From JBJTUH01 sp044346175 (GTDB taxonomy: Bacteria; Cyanobacteriota; Vampirovibrionia; Vampirovibrionales; JAJTHC01), in assembly GCA_044346175.1 (NCBI GenBank), contig JBIIZQ010000001.1, positions 124,001 to 188,000 on the forward strand: 64,000 nt of DNA, read 5' to 3'. Positions 8,506-18,203 of this stretch are shown here, piece after piece (within the stretch, counting starts at the first letter, position 1; each line of letters begins with the position of its first letter). The position numbers were made by a program, and so were the translations under genes. The notes beneath the pieces were generated by a model, which had not been told where the DNA came from, did not search any database, and saw only the letters and a program-made list of their open reading frames with translations.

Positions 8506-8652
8506 CACTAGACATTGCCGTGTAAAATCAGCATTTGGTATGGTGTTTGTAAGACGCTAACCTAAAATGTGCCACGGTTTTGAGATGACGACCTCTTTTG
8601 TGTAAACTGTCTTTTTTGTATAACCTTAACGTGCGTTAAGTGGTGTTTACGT

Positions 8653-11262
8653 ATGCCCCCTAAAGCTAAAACCGTTTCTTCTGCTGGAGAAGCTATCGTC
8701 TCTGAAGCACCCGATATTTTGGGCATGCCTAAAACCAGTAAACCCACTCGTAAGACAACCACGAGTAAGGGGACGACCAAAAAAACCAGTTCCAAAAAAA
8801 CCAGTTCTACGACCAAAACAGCCAAGCCAAAAGCGACAACCTCTTCCCGTACTCGTAAAGCAGTTGAAACGTTTACGCCTGAGCCTCCTCCTCCACCTTG
8901 GAAACCAGGTAAAGGGGTGCCTTTGGTCATTGTTGAGTCGCCTGCTAAAGCAAAAACCATTAAAAAGCTTTTAGGAGATGAGTTACTCGTATTGGCGAGT
9001 AAAGGGCATATTCGTGACCTCCCTGAACGTACTTTGGGGGTTGACCTTAAGGAAAATTTCAAGCCCCAGTATCAGGTTATGTCTGACAAATTGGATACTG
9101 TGGAGGACTTGCGTAAAGCCGCTGCGAAAGCTTCAAAAGTCTATCTGGCACCTGACCCTGACCGTGAAGGAGAGGCGATTGCGTGGCATATTGGCTATTT
9201 ACTAGGACTCTCTGAAACAGAAGCCAATAGGATTGAGTTCCATGAGATTACACGGACGGCTATTCAGCATGCGTTGGAAACCCCCCGTCCCATTAACCTC
9301 CCTAAAGTCAACGCACAACAAGCCCGCCGAGTACTTGACCGTTTAGTGGGCTATAAGCTTTCGCCTCTCTTGTGGCAAAAAATTACAAAAGGACTTTCTG
9401 CAGGGAGGGTTCAAAGTGTATCGGTACGTTTGCTGTGTGACCGTGAAGCTGAAATAGAAGCCTTCCAAATTGAAGAATACTGGAGTATCCATGGCGTTTT
9501 CTCAGCACGAGAAACGGCACAAAGTCCTGAAGTAACCTTTGAAGCAGACCTTGTCAAACATCATGGTAAAAAGCCTCATATTGCAACAGGTGATGAAGCG
9601 GATGCTTTATTGGATGCCCTTGAAAGTGCTGTAAAACAGCAGGCTCCCGAGGTTGTAAACCGCCAAGTGAAGGAAGTGCAGAAGTCACCCCCACCGCCTT
9701 ATATTACCTCGACCCTCCAGCGGGATGCCAGTAATCGTTTTGGGTACCCTGTCAAAAAAACGATGCAAGTGGCACAAAAACTTTATGAAGGTGTGGATAT
9801 TGGTCATACGGTGACAGGTTTAATTACCTATATGCGTACGGATAGTACCCGTGTGGCGGATGAAGCACAAAAGGCAACGTTGGCTTGGATTGAGTCGCAT
9901 TATGGCACTTCGTTTGTGCCTCCTAAACCTCGTCATTTTGCTCAGAAAAAAGGGAATGTTCAAGATGCTCACGAGGCGATACGCCCCACGGACGTGAGTC
10001 GTACCCCTGAAATGATGCGTCCTTACTTAAATGATGAGCAGTGGCGACTCTATACTTTGATATGGCAACGTTTCGTAGCCTCTCAAATGGCGGTAGCGAA
10101 GTTGCTCCGTACTTCCTTGGAGTTACTTGTGAAAGAGGAGCAAGCTCTCTTTCGGGCCAGCCATCAGGCGATTGCATTTCCAGGGTATTTAAAGGTCTAT
10201 CAACGGAGTGCTGTCAACACCCAACAAGGACATGATGCCTCTGAAGCTCTGAGCCATGAGGAAAAACCCGCATCGACCTCAGGCGAAGAAGAGACCGACC
10301 GATTGTCTGACCAACCCCTTCCTGAGCTTGCCAAAGGACATCTTTGTCCGATGAAGTCCGTGACTTCCAAACAACACTTTACAGAACCTCCCCCACGTTA
10401 TAATGAAGCGAGCCTTGTGAAGGTCATGGAAGAATTGGGCATTGGTCGTCCTTCAACTTATGCCCCTACCATTGCCACGATTCAAGACCGAGGGTATGCG
10501 AATAAAGAGGGTAAAACCCTGATTCCTACAGAATTAGGTAAAACGGTCAATACCCTTCTTGTGGCTCATTTCCCTGCCATTGTGGACACCCACTTTACGG
10601 CACATATGGAAGGGCAATTGGATGCGGTTGAAGAGGCCCATCAGCCTTGGCAAGAACTTATTCGTGGGTTTTATGAACCTTTTGAACTGACCCTCAAAAA
10701 AGCCAGTGCCGAAGTTGAAAAGGTACAAGTCCTCATTGACGGCGAAAGCTGTGAGCTTTGCGGTAGTCCTATGGCACTTAAAACCAGTCGTTTTGGTAAA
10801 AAGTTTTTAGGCTGTAGTGCCTACCCCACGTGTAGTAGTATTCGTCCCTTAACGAAAGACCAAAAAGCGGCTCCCCCTGACCGTCCCACTGAAGAACGTT
10901 GCGAAAAATGTTCGGGGCCGATGGTTATTCGCTACGGACCCTATGGCGACTATTTTGCGTGTTTGGATACGGCGTGTGGACATAAGCAAAAAATGGTTGT
11001 TAAGACAGGTGTCCCTTGTCCTAGCTGTGAGCAGGGGGAACTGGTTCAAAAAAAATCCCGTTATGGCAAGATTTTTTATAGCTGTAATCAATATCCCACT
11101 TGTACCTATGCGGTTTGGCAAAAGCCTATCCAGAAAGCCTGCCCTGAGTGTGGACACCCTGTTATGGTAGAGAAAGTCCTCAAAAAAGGAACCTTCCATG
11201 CTTGTCCACAAAAGGAATGTGGCTACCAAGCACTGGTGGAAGACCCATCGCCTCCTGCATAG
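8653..11262 (+). CDS. topA: DNA topoisomerase I (type IA)
   Basis: Relaxes negative supercoils by a covalent 5'-phosphotyrosine. The TOPRIM domain starts near residue 90 (LVIVESPAKAKTI) with the acidic APDPDREGEAIAWH motif near 166-179. The catalytic Tyr is in LITYMRTDSTR, about residue 393. The C-terminal third carries four Cys4 zinc-ribbon modules (CELCGSPM, CEKCSGPM, CPSCEQGEL, CPECGHPVM). At 869 residues it is of usual size, but the first 85 or so residues are an extra tail, strongly Lys/Thr/Ser-rich between residues 26 and 70 and then Pro-rich, probably for non-specific DNA binding. proS follows on the same strand after 108 nt. Confidence 0.97.
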   Translation: MPPKAKTVSSAGEAIVSEAPDILGMPKTSKPTRKTTTSKGTTKKTSSKKTSSTTKTAKPKATTSSRTRKAVETFTPEPPPPPWKPGKGVPLVIVESPAKAKTIKKLLGDELLVLASKGHIRDLPERTLGVDLKENFKPQYQVMSDKLDTVEDLRKAAAKASKVYLAPDPDREGEAIAWHIGYLLGLSETEANRIEFHEITRTAIQHALETPRPINLPKVNAQQARRVLDRLVGYKLSPLLWQKITKGLSAGRVQSVSVRLLCDREAEIEAFQIEEYWSIHGVFSARETAQSPEVTFEADLVKHHGKKPHIATGDEADALLDALESAVKQQAPEVVNRQVKEVQKSPPPPYITSTLQRDASNRFGYPVKKTMQVAQKLYEGVDIGHTVTGLITYMRTDSTRVADEAQKATLAWIESHYGTSFVPPKPRHFAQKKGNVQDAHEAIRPTDVSRTPEMMRPYLNDEQWRLYTLIWQRFVASQMAVAKLLRTSLELLVKEEQALFRASHQAIAFPGYLKVYQRSAVNTQQGHDASEALSHEEKPASTSGEEETDRLSDQPLPELAKGHLCPMKSVTSKQHFTEPPPRYNEASLVKVMEELGIGRPSTYAPTIATIQDRGYANKEGKTLIPTELGKTVNTLLVAHFPAIVDTHFTAHMEGQLDAVEEAHQPWQELIRGFYEPFELTLKKASAEVEKVQVLIDGESCELCGSPMALKTSRFGKKFLGCSAYPTCSSIRPLTKDQKAAPPDRPTEERCEKCSGPMVIRYGPYGDYFACLDTACGHKQKMVVKTGVPCPSCEQGELVQKKSRYGKIFYSCNQYPTCTYAVWQKPIQKACPECGHPVMVEKVLKKGTFHACPQKECGYQALVEDPSPPA

Positions 11263-11373
11263 CCTTTCGACATGGCCTTGTAGCTTTTCCCCTCCTTTGA
11301 TTAAGTTTGCCTCGAAACTTTTAATGTGATTGCCCCTTTCAACCCGTGTAACCAGTAGGAACGCCAGCCTGTG

Positions 11374-13170
11374 ATGATGATGCGTTATAGTACCTTGTGT
11401 GTGAATACCCTCAGAGATGTCCCTTCAGAAGCAGAGGTTGTGAGTCATCAATTATTACTCCGAGCGGGTTATATTCGTAGGCTTTCAGCGGGTATTTACA
11501 GTTATTTACCTCTGATGTGGCGTGTCCTTCAGAAAGTTTCTAACATTGTCCGAGAAGAAATGAACCGAGCTGATGCTCAGGAACTGATGATGCCCATCAT
11601 GCAGCCTGCTGAACTTTGGCAAGAAACAGGTCGTTGGGATGTGTACGGTGGTGAGCTGATTCGTTTGAAAGACCGTCATGAACGAGATATGGTGCTTGCA
11701 CCTACGCATGAAGAAGTCATTACGAGCATTGCCCGCAGTGAATACAAAAGCTATAAAAAGCTTCCAGCTAATCTCTATCAGATTCAATTCAAATACCGAG
11801 ACGAACGCCGTCCACGTTTTGGATTGTTACGAGGGCGTGAGTTTATCATGAAGGATGCCTATAGTTTCCATCGTACGCAAGAAGACCTAGAACGTGAATA
11901 CGCCGTGATGGCTGACACCTACGACCGTATTTTTAAACGTTGTGGCCTAGAAACCCGTATGGTACGTAGCGATAGTGGCGCTATTGGCGGGAGTGTAAGC
12001 CATGAGTTTATGGTGCTGACTCCTGACATTGAAGAAGGCAAACAGCAAAGCGGTGAAAATGATGTCTTTTACTGTACCCATTGTAGTTACAGTGCCAATA
12101 GTAACCAAGCACAAGCAAAGTTGCCTTCTACAAATACCGATGGTTCTTCAGAATGGCCTGAAGAAAAAGACCTTCCAACCCCAGGGGCGACGAGTATTGT
12201 TGCCTTGCACGAGCGTTTTGGGATTCGTCCTGAAATCATCCTTAAAACGCTTGTTTTTATGGTCAACGATGCCCAGCCTGTCGTGGTGCTTATTCGTGGT
12301 GATTTGGATGTAGAGGATGTTCAGTTGCAAAACGCCTTGTTACGTCACTTCCCACAGCAGTTCCCCGTAATTGCAGACATTCGACTTGCAACGGCTGAAG
12401 AACTCTTCAAGCTGACAGGGAGTAGTAAAGGGTTTATAGGGCCGGTGAATCTTCCTCCTGATGTTCCTGTCATTGCAGAAACCAGTGTGTTAGCCCTCAA
12501 ACATTTTGCGGTTGCTTTAAATGAAGCGGGTATTCATCGTGTGGGTGCAACATGGGGTAAGACGTTGCCTTTACCCACTGTACACGACCAGTTTTTCTTC
12601 CCTCGTGTGGGGGATGGATGTCCGAGTTGTGACGAAGGTACCTTGCTTAAAACACGTGGTATTGAAGTGGGGAATATTTTCCAACTCGGTACCAAGTATT
12701 CTGAAGCGATGCAAGCGGTTTTCATGGACGAAGATGGTCAAGAAAAGCCTTTCATCATGGGGTGTTACGGCATAGGGGTCTCTCGGGTTGCTGCCGCCGC
12801 CGTTGAGCGTTGCCATGATGCTGCTGGTATTTGTTGGCCTATGCCCATTGCGCCGTTTCAAGTCGCTGTGGTTCCTGTGAATACAAGTGATGCCACGCAG
12901 GCTGAAATGGCAGAGCGTCTTTACAAAGCCCTAAAAAATGAAGGGGTGGAAGTATTGCTAGATGACCGTGACGAACGGGCTGGGGTCAAATTCAAGGATA
13001 TGGAACTTATCGGTATTCCCTTACGTATTACCGTGGGGAAACTGGCTGGGGAGGGTAAAGTGGAACTCAAGGCACGTGCGGCTGGCTCAGAAGCACTTGT
13101 GTGTCTTGAGGCTGACGTGCTAACGCAAGTGAAAGCACATATCCATGCCATGACGCAAGTCGTTTGCTAG
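11374..13170 (+). CDS. proS: Prolyl-tRNA synthetase
   Basis: Charges tRNA-Pro with proline. This is the bacterial-type class II enzyme: motif 1 region near residue 50, motif 2 in QIQFKYRDERRPRFGLLRGREFIMKDAYSFH, an inserted YbaK-like editing domain around residues 240-400, motif 3 in IMGCYGIGVSRVAAAAVE, and a C-terminal anticodon-binding domain with LLDDRDERAGVKFKDMELIG. Length (about 598) is a little above the E. coli enzyme. The start region is GTG-ATG-ATG-ATG; TAGGA at 11356-11360 lies 10-13 nt before GTG/first ATG. It is in line with topA and the membrane protein that follows. Confidence 0.97.
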   Translation: MMMRYSTLCVNTLRDVPSEAEVVSHQLLLRAGYIRRLSAGIYSYLPLMWRVLQKVSNIVREEMNRADAQELMMPIMQPAELWQETGRWDVYGGELIRLKDRHERDMVLAPTHEEVITSIARSEYKSYKKLPANLYQIQFKYRDERRPRFGLLRGREFIMKDAYSFHRTQEDLEREYAVMADTYDRIFKRCGLETRMVRSDSGAIGGSVSHEFMVLTPDIEEGKQQSGENDVFYCTHCSYSANSNQAQAKLPSTNTDGSSEWPEEKDLPTPGATSIVALHERFGIRPEIILKTLVFMVNDAQPVVVLIRGDLDVEDVQLQNALLRHFPQQFPVIADIRLATAEELFKLTGSSKGFIGPVNLPPDVPVIAETSVLALKHFAVALNEAGIHRVGATWGKTLPLPTVHDQFFFPRVGDGCPSCDEGTLLKTRGIEVGNIFQLGTKYSEAMQAVFMDEDGQEKPFIMGCYGIGVSRVAAAAVERCHDAAGICWPMPIAPFQVAVVPVNTSDATQAEMAERLYKALKNEGVEVLLDDRDERAGVKFKDMELIGIPLRITVGKLAGEGKVELKARAAGSEALVCLEADVLTQVKAHIHAMTQVVC

Positions 13171-13222
13171 TGTAAGTGGTTTGTCATGATGAGGGTTTTC
13201 TTTAAAGAAGGATGAATCTTAG

Positions 13223-13798
13223 ATGTTGCTCAAGACCTTATCTTTTAAGCATATACAGCAGCTTTTTAGCCTAACGGAAGGAAAACCCTCACTGCTTGAA
13301 GTATTGCCTTTGTGGTGGCAATTAACCACTTGGACTTGGTTGCTAGGGACGCTTCAAGTTTTCCTGCTAGGTTTCATGCTGACGCATACCGCTTTTTGGA
13401 AGACCTTATCCTACCAAGGCTTGATGCTCATCGTGATGGGGTATGTGGTGTATGTCTTAACCCAAGCTCTCGGCTTATGGTTGCACTGGTGTAAAACGCA
13501 TGCTGATGAGCCTTGGTCACAACGCCTCTTGCGTTTAGGTCGTTTTGTCTTGGTGAGTCGAGTATTAGATTGGCTTATCTTTAAAGCACTTGTCACTGCT
13601 GTAAGTGTTTTGACGGCACTGGGTATTTTTCTTTTGCAGTGGCTCATGCACGCGCGTTTACCTCTGTCGGAATTACCACTGAATGAAGCTTTGATGCTCG
13701 TACTACTTTTAGCTATTCCCTTTGCTACACTCGGACAAGCGTTTGTATTACGATGGGTGATGCAATCTCAACAGGTGTCTTCACCCGTAAATGCTTAA
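13223..13798 (+). CDS. Hypothetical integral membrane protein
   Basis: A 191-residue protein with four likely membrane segments (about residues 34-55, 60-82, 110-140 and 155-178) and short polar ends. No family recognised. GAAGGA at 13207-13212 precedes the ATG by 10 nt. It follows proS by 52 nt on the same strand and is probably co-transcribed. A hairpin terminator candidate lies just after its stop. Confidence 0.65.
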   Translation: MLLKTLSFKHIQQLFSLTEGKPSLLEVLPLWWQLTTWTWLLGTLQVFLLGFMLTHTAFWKTLSYQGLMLIVMGYVVYVLTQALGLWLHWCKTHADEPWSQRLLRLGRFVLVSRVLDWLIFKALVTAVSVLTALGIFLLQWLMHARLPLSELPLNEALMLVLLLAIPFATLGQAFVLRWVMQSQQVSSPVNA

Positions 13799-13807
13799 TG
13801 CAAATAC

Positions 13808-13839
13808 CACACCTGCATGTAAGATGACACGCAGGTGTG
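13808..13839. terminator. Hairpin between convergent genes
   Basis: CACACCTGC at 13808-13816 pairs with GCAGGTGTG at 13831-13839. It lies between the convergent membrane protein gene and aroA, so it may end transcription from either side, though a strong T-run is lacking. Confidence 0.45.
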
Positions 13840-13882
13840 TTGGCGTTCGTGTTGGCTTTCCTGCTTACAATACTTACCGTGC

Positions 13883-15355
13883 TTACAGGGTGTATTTGTG
13901 TAAATCGCGAAGGAAATTGGGGTAGGAAACCGCAACACACTCAGGGGCTTCAATCGCCCATGCACTTGTTTGCTCTGAATGTGCTTGGTTGCCTGTCTGG
14001 TGTGCTTTCACGAGGGTTTCAAGTACCATGGCACTCATCGCAATGCGGTGGTCATGATAGGTACGGATAAGGGTATCGGGCTGATGATATTGCATCACAT
14101 CACCCCCCTGCACGACAAACCCATCCGCTGTACCGTAGGCGTGTACCCCTACCGATTGTAACATCGCCATGGTGCTTTCAATACGGTCAGACTCCTTAGC
14201 ACGTAACTCCTCAGCACCCGTTACCGTTAACCGTCCGTTCATAAAGCTTGCAGCAACCGCAAGAATAGGTAATTCGTCGACAAGTGAAGGGACTTCCTCA
14301 GGTAAAATCACCACCTCCCGAGGGGAGCTGGTGTGTTGTGAGGCATAGGCAGGACGCACGGTAATATGACCGCATGGCTCACCGCAACGAGGAGAGACTT
14401 CTTCAATGTCAAACGTCACGCCCATACGTGCCAGTACTTTGAGAATCCCTGTACGTTGTGGGTTGAGGTTAACATGGGTTAAGCAAACTTGTGGGAAGAT
14501 GTTAGGCAAAGCACTCACTGCTACCAAATGGAAAGCGGCTGAAGAAATATCACCAGGAATATCCCAATGTATGGTTTGTGGGTTTTGCATCGCACGGTGT
14601 TTTAGTGCATCGGCTTGACGGGGTGCTAATACAATCTTACGTCCTGTCCCATGAGGGGTGATGGTGAGTTCAACCCCTAAAGCTTGTAACATGGTTTCGG
14701 TATGGTCTCGGCTGACGAGAGGTTCAATCATGGTGGTGGTGGTGCTTGCACTTAAACCCGCAAGTAAAATAGCTGATTTTACTTGGGCTGAGGCAACAGG
14801 CATGGTGTAGTTTTCAAGGGCTTGGATAGCACGAGACCCTTCCGTGTGAGGGGTTTCAGTGGGTAGGAGTGTCATAGGGGCTTTGGTGTTTTGTGAACGT
14901 GCTACCCAAGGAATCCCCATGGTTTGCAAAGGGGCAATGACGCGCTTCATAGGGCGACTTCTCAAACTGGCATCGCCTGTCATGGTCACTGTCGTACGAG
15001 GCTGTTCTCTCAATAAAGTAGGAATTAACCCAGAGAGTAGACGCATGGTCGTGCCAGAGTTGCCACAGTCAAGAATATCAGTGGGTTCATGGAGGGTTTC
15101 AGGTGCTTTTAAGACCAAGGTACTGAGGTCATCAGTGGCCTGTAGTATCTCTAGGCCCATACTGGTGAGTACACCTAAGGTAGAGCGTACGTCGGCACCC
15201 GCTAACAGACCCTGAATATGTACCGTCGTACACGGTAGGAGTGTACTGAACATCACGGCACGATGACTTAATGATTTATCTCCAGGTACTTGAAGCGTAA
15301 CACTTTGCGTAGAGGCAACGGGTTCAATAGAAGAGATAGGAGAAGCTTGGGACAT
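13883..15355 (-). CDS. aroA: 3-phosphoshikimate 1-carboxyvinyltransferase (EPSP synthase)
   Basis: Joins shikimate-3-phosphate and phosphoenolpyruvate in the shikimate pathway for aromatic amino acids. Motifs seen: PGDKSLSHRA near residue 24, DCGNSGTTMRLLSG near 97, SRDHTETML, SAQVKSAIL, and ELRAKESDRI in the C-terminal half. The GDKS, R-x-H-x-E and SAQ-x-K motifs are those of class II EPSP synthases (the CP4 type, less sensitive to glyphosate) rather than the E. coli GSKS type; the fourth class II motif reads NPQR instead of NPTR. At 490 residues it is longer than the usual 430-450 because of several loop inserts and a longer C-terminal end. Confidence 0.95.
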   Translation of the reverse strand: MSQASPISSIEPVASTQSVTLQVPGDKSLSHRAVMFSTLLPCTTVHIQGLLAGADVRSTLGVLTSMGLEILQATDDLSTLVLKAPETLHEPTDILDCGNSGTTMRLLSGLIPTLLREQPRTTVTMTGDASLRSRPMKRVIAPLQTMGIPWVARSQNTKAPMTLLPTETPHTEGSRAIQALENYTMPVASAQVKSAILLAGLSASTTTTMIEPLVSRDHTETMLQALGVELTITPHGTGRKIVLAPRQADALKHRAMQNPQTIHWDIPGDISSAAFHLVAVSALPNIFPQVCLTHVNLNPQRTGILKVLARMGVTFDIEEVSPRCGEPCGHITVRPAYASQHTSSPREVVILPEEVPSLVDELPILAVAASFMNGRLTVTGAEELRAKESDRIESTMAMLQSVGVHAYGTADGFVVQGGDVMQYHQPDTLIRTYHDHRIAMSAMVLETLVKAHQTGNQAHSEQTSAWAIEAPECVAVSYPNFLRDLHKYTL

Positions 15356-15488
15356 CGTACATAGGTTTTCTAGGGCTTAAAGATAAACAGAGCAAGGTAA
15401 AAAACGTGTTGCGATAAGCATGAGCGTGTCTTTTTATTATATCAGTGACATGCAGAAACGGGAGATGTAACCAAGGGGGATGCGATGC

Positions 15489-16610
15489 TTAAAACACAAT
15501 ATGCCACGGTAGTGGTGCGTTGGCGGGTGTGGCTGTGGTATCAGGTGGTGTCTCCATTAACAGGGTGGCTAAAGTGTTAAGTGTGAACGTGGGGCATGTT
15601 TCAGGTTGCCAAAGGTTGCGCCACCCTTGAGGGTCTTCTTCAATGAGGGTTAATGCCTCATGGAGGTCTTGCCATGTATAATGAAAACTTCCTATCAAGC
15701 TTAGTTCCTGATAATGAAGTGCGTAGGTATCAACCGATAAGGTGGTGCCACGGGGTACGCCGCCAAAAAAGAGGATACGTCCCGAAGGTGCCACCCACTC
15801 AAAACACTGATGCCATACCTCTAAACTGCCCGTAGCCTCGACCAATGTCGTATAGCCTTGGTGGATACTACGACAGTGTGCCGTGAAAGCTTCAGGGGTC
15901 ATCACCGACTCAAAAAAGCCAAGTTTTTCCGCCTTATTCAGGGTTGCTGCTTGACGTGCCACACCAATCACCTTAGCACCTTGCTGTGCATAGAGGCGTG
16001 CAAGGGTTAAGCCTATTCCCCCTAAACCAATGATGACAACATACTCAGGGGTGTCGTTGTCCTCTTCCAATCGTCTTAAACGCTTTTGAAGCGGTAATCG
16101 TTTTAAACCGTGTAAACATACTGCCAGTAGTTGGGCATACACCGTCAAGTCACTCTCAAGGGTTTCAGCTACAGGTATTATCCCGTAATAGGCTTGCCCT
16201 TGTACGGTTTGTGGTTGGGTAAGGAAACCTTCAGGTAAAGTATAATAGGGTGCAAATGCCCCGGACAGGAGTTGCAGCTCAGGACATAAATGCCAAGCGT
16301 GTTGCTTACATAGATGGCATACCCCACACGGTAAAGCGTTGCCTACAACGACACGTTGACCGAGCCAGTTTTCAAAAGAAGGGTCGGGGACATCACACAC
16401 TCGCCCCACAAGTTGATGCCCAAAGGCGGCTGGATATTCAGGGTAAAGCTTGGGGTGTCCTCGCTGAAAGCCTTTCCATTCAGTACCCGCAAACAACGCA
16501 CGCTCGGGTTGTAGGGTGAGTGCCTGATAAGTAGGAAAGGCGATAGGAACCCTCAATGGCACCCACCCTACATGACGAGGGGCTAAAAGTTGGAGTGCAT
16601 CGTGTAACAT
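15489..16610 (-). CDS. Zinc-type medium-chain dehydrogenase, catalytic zinc site altered
   Basis: A 373-residue MDR-superfamily protein. The four structural-zinc cysteines are in order (C95, C98, C101, C109 in LPCGVCHLCKQHAWHLC) and the NAD(P) Rossmann motif is IGLGGIGLTLARLYAQQGAK near residue 195. The usual CGTD segment that supplies the catalytic zinc Cys reads FAGTEWKGF, and the next ligand pair GHE reads GHQ. A similar GTE form occurs in bacteriochlorophyllide-dehydrogenase-like MDR proteins. The substrate is therefore unknown and the enzyme may work without a catalytic zinc. It lies between aroA and lepB on the same strand, 18 nt after lepB. Confidence 0.8.
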   Translation of the reverse strand: MLHDALQLLAPRHVGWVPLRVPIAFPTYQALTLQPERALFAGTEWKGFQRGHPKLYPEYPAAFGHQLVGRVCDVPDPSFENWLGQRVVVGNALPCGVCHLCKQHAWHLCPELQLLSGAFAPYYTLPEGFLTQPQTVQGQAYYGIIPVAETLESDLTVYAQLLAVCLHGLKRLPLQKRLRRLEEDNDTPEYVVIIGLGGIGLTLARLYAQQGAKVIGVARQAATLNKAEKLGFFESVMTPEAFTAHCRSIHQGYTTLVEATGSLEVWHQCFEWVAPSGRILFFGGVPRGTTLSVDTYALHYQELSLIGSFHYTWQDLHEALTLIEEDPQGWRNLWQPETCPTFTLNTLATLLMETPPDTTATPANAPLPWHIVF

Positions 16611-16628
16611 AAATCAGAACACATCCAG

Positions 16629-18203
16629 TTATTTTAAGACACCGATACGATTGAGAGGCCATATTTTAAACACCGCCCGACCAATCATACGGTCACGTGT
16701 GGCAAACCCCCAAAATCGGCTATCTGCACTATAGTTGCGATTATCCCCCATGAGATAATACCTGTCTTTAGGAAGGCTCAGAGGCTCGCAAAATGTAGGA
16801 ACAGCAAGGGTACACGCCCGACCCACTTCATTGATGTAAGGCTCTTTTATTTTGAGACCATTGACGTAAACCCCATCGAACGGTACAACATTCACGGTAT
16901 CACCAGGCAGGGCAATGAGACGTTTAATGTAGGCAACATCAATATTATCATCTTTTTGAAAGACTAAGCCTGAGAGACCCACCAATCTTAAAAAGACATG
17001 CCAACCATCTCTAGGTACTTGCGTGGTGGGCGGATAAAACACCATAATATCCCCACGTTGTGGGGAGCGAAACCAACGGGTGAATCGTTCAATAAAAATG
17101 CGGTCTTGCACCTGTAAGGTAGGCACCATCGACTCGGAGGGTATCAACCGAAACTCTCCCACACCCTCACGAATCCCGATAAGCATCAAGGTAACCATTA
17201 AGACGACTTCAAGTATCTCACGTCCCATAAAGCTGATACGTCTGAACCAACGCATGGGATACAGGCGTTGGTTTACTTGCTCTAAGTGGGTTTGTGTTAG
17301 ACCTACCCCTACAGGCAAAACGCTTTCCAAAGTTTGCTCCAATCGGAGCATGGTTTGCAAGACCTCGCCCTGTAAGCTTTGGGTAGCATCTCCCTGTTTG
17401 GAGGCGGTAGAGGCTTTTAAGTCGTACCGAAGCCACTCAATATTATGCGTGAGGAAGGCTGCAAGGAGATGTTCAGGATAAAGTACATCTTTAGAAGTGA
17501 AGAGGTCTTTAGGATACCCTGTTTTGAGCGTTTGCGACAAAGTGGTTTTGAGGCTCTCAAAAGGGATGCGTGCCATTTCTAAACACACAAGACGCTCCTG
17601 AAACCCTCCCTCAAAGAGTAGTGCTTTGAGTTGTTTAACAATCTTACGTTTGGGGAGCTTTAAGGCGGCAATAAGGCTCGATTGCTTTGTGAAATGCCGA
17701 GGTGCCATTAAAAAGGCTAACCATAAAAACCCAAGATGAATACTTTGCGTGGGGGCTTGCTCACTCGAGGGGGGGTGTAGTTTTTCTTGACGTTCAAGGA
17801 CAAGGTCATATAGAGGTTTATCTTTTTGTTTGAGTTGCTTGAGAAGCGTTTCCCACGCATGTGCCTCAAGCTGTAGTGCCAAATGGAGGGTATCTTTGAC
17901 CTGCTCACCCGCCATGGGCCATAAAGACTGACAGGCCTCTTGTGCAAGTGATAAGCGAAAGGCAAGACCAGAACAATGAAGCGTACCGTGATGCGTTGAA
18001 GTCACAGAGGCAGTAGAGGTAATCCCCTCAGAAGAAGCAAACATAGTGGCAGTCAATACCCTTACAGTACACATCAAAGCACATAGCAACAACAGCAACA
18101 CACATGCCCCAATAGTATCACGAAAAACTATCCAAGAAATATCCCGCACCATGCCGTTTGTTGTACACGCATCATTTAACGCCCTAAAATAACCATGCCT
18201 CAT
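16629..18203 (-). CDS. lepB: Signal peptidase I with a long extra N-terminal region
   Basis: Cleaves signal peptides of exported proteins at the outer face of the inner membrane. The C-terminal 200 residues are a clear S26 peptidase: membrane span near 333-345, catalytic Ser358 in IPSESMVPTL, catalytic Lys427 in YIKRLIALPGD, and GDNRNYSADSRFWG near 487. In contrast, residues 1-320 have no counterpart in ordinary LepB (usually 180-330 residues in all). They include a membrane span near 22-50 and then a helix-rich soluble stretch of about 260 residues that I do not recognise. An alternative start at Met18 (18152) would keep the span. Frame and base use are continuous, so this looks like a true fusion. 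Confidence 0.88.
   Translation of the reverse strand: MRHGYFRALNDACTTNGMVRDISWIVFRDTIGACVLLLLLCALMCTVRVLTATMFASSEGITSTASVTSTHHGTLHCSGLAFRLSLAQEACQSLWPMAGEQVKDTLHLALQLEAHAWETLLKQLKQKDKPLYDLVLERQEKLHPPSSEQAPTQSIHLGFLWLAFLMAPRHFTKQSSLIAALKLPKRKIVKQLKALLFEGGFQERLVCLEMARIPFESLKTTLSQTLKTGYPKDLFTSKDVLYPEHLLAAFLTHNIEWLRYDLKASTASKQGDATQSLQGEVLQTMLRLEQTLESVLPVGVGLTQTHLEQVNQRLYPMRWFRRISFMGREILEVVLMVTLMLIGIREGVGEFRLIPSESMVPTLQVQDRIFIERFTRWFRSPQRGDIMVFYPPTTQVPRDGWHVFLRLVGLSGLVFQKDDNIDVAYIKRLIALPGDTVNVVPFDGVYVNGLKIKEPYINEVGRACTLAVPTFCEPLSLPKDRYYLMGDNRNYSADSRFWGFATRDRMIGRAVFKIWPLNRIGVLK

Larger units (their letters stand above)
8112..8652. other. Repeat-rich intergenic region upstream of topA
   Basis: About 540 bases without a convincing gene. 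It holds two long perfect hairpins (8324-8363 and 8397-8431), a direct repeat of TTAGTACTTTT around 8293-8315, and a candidate -10 box before topA. A frame from 8194 to 8484 is open, but it starts with TTG, runs straight through both hairpins and has no recognisable content. Confidence 0.5.
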
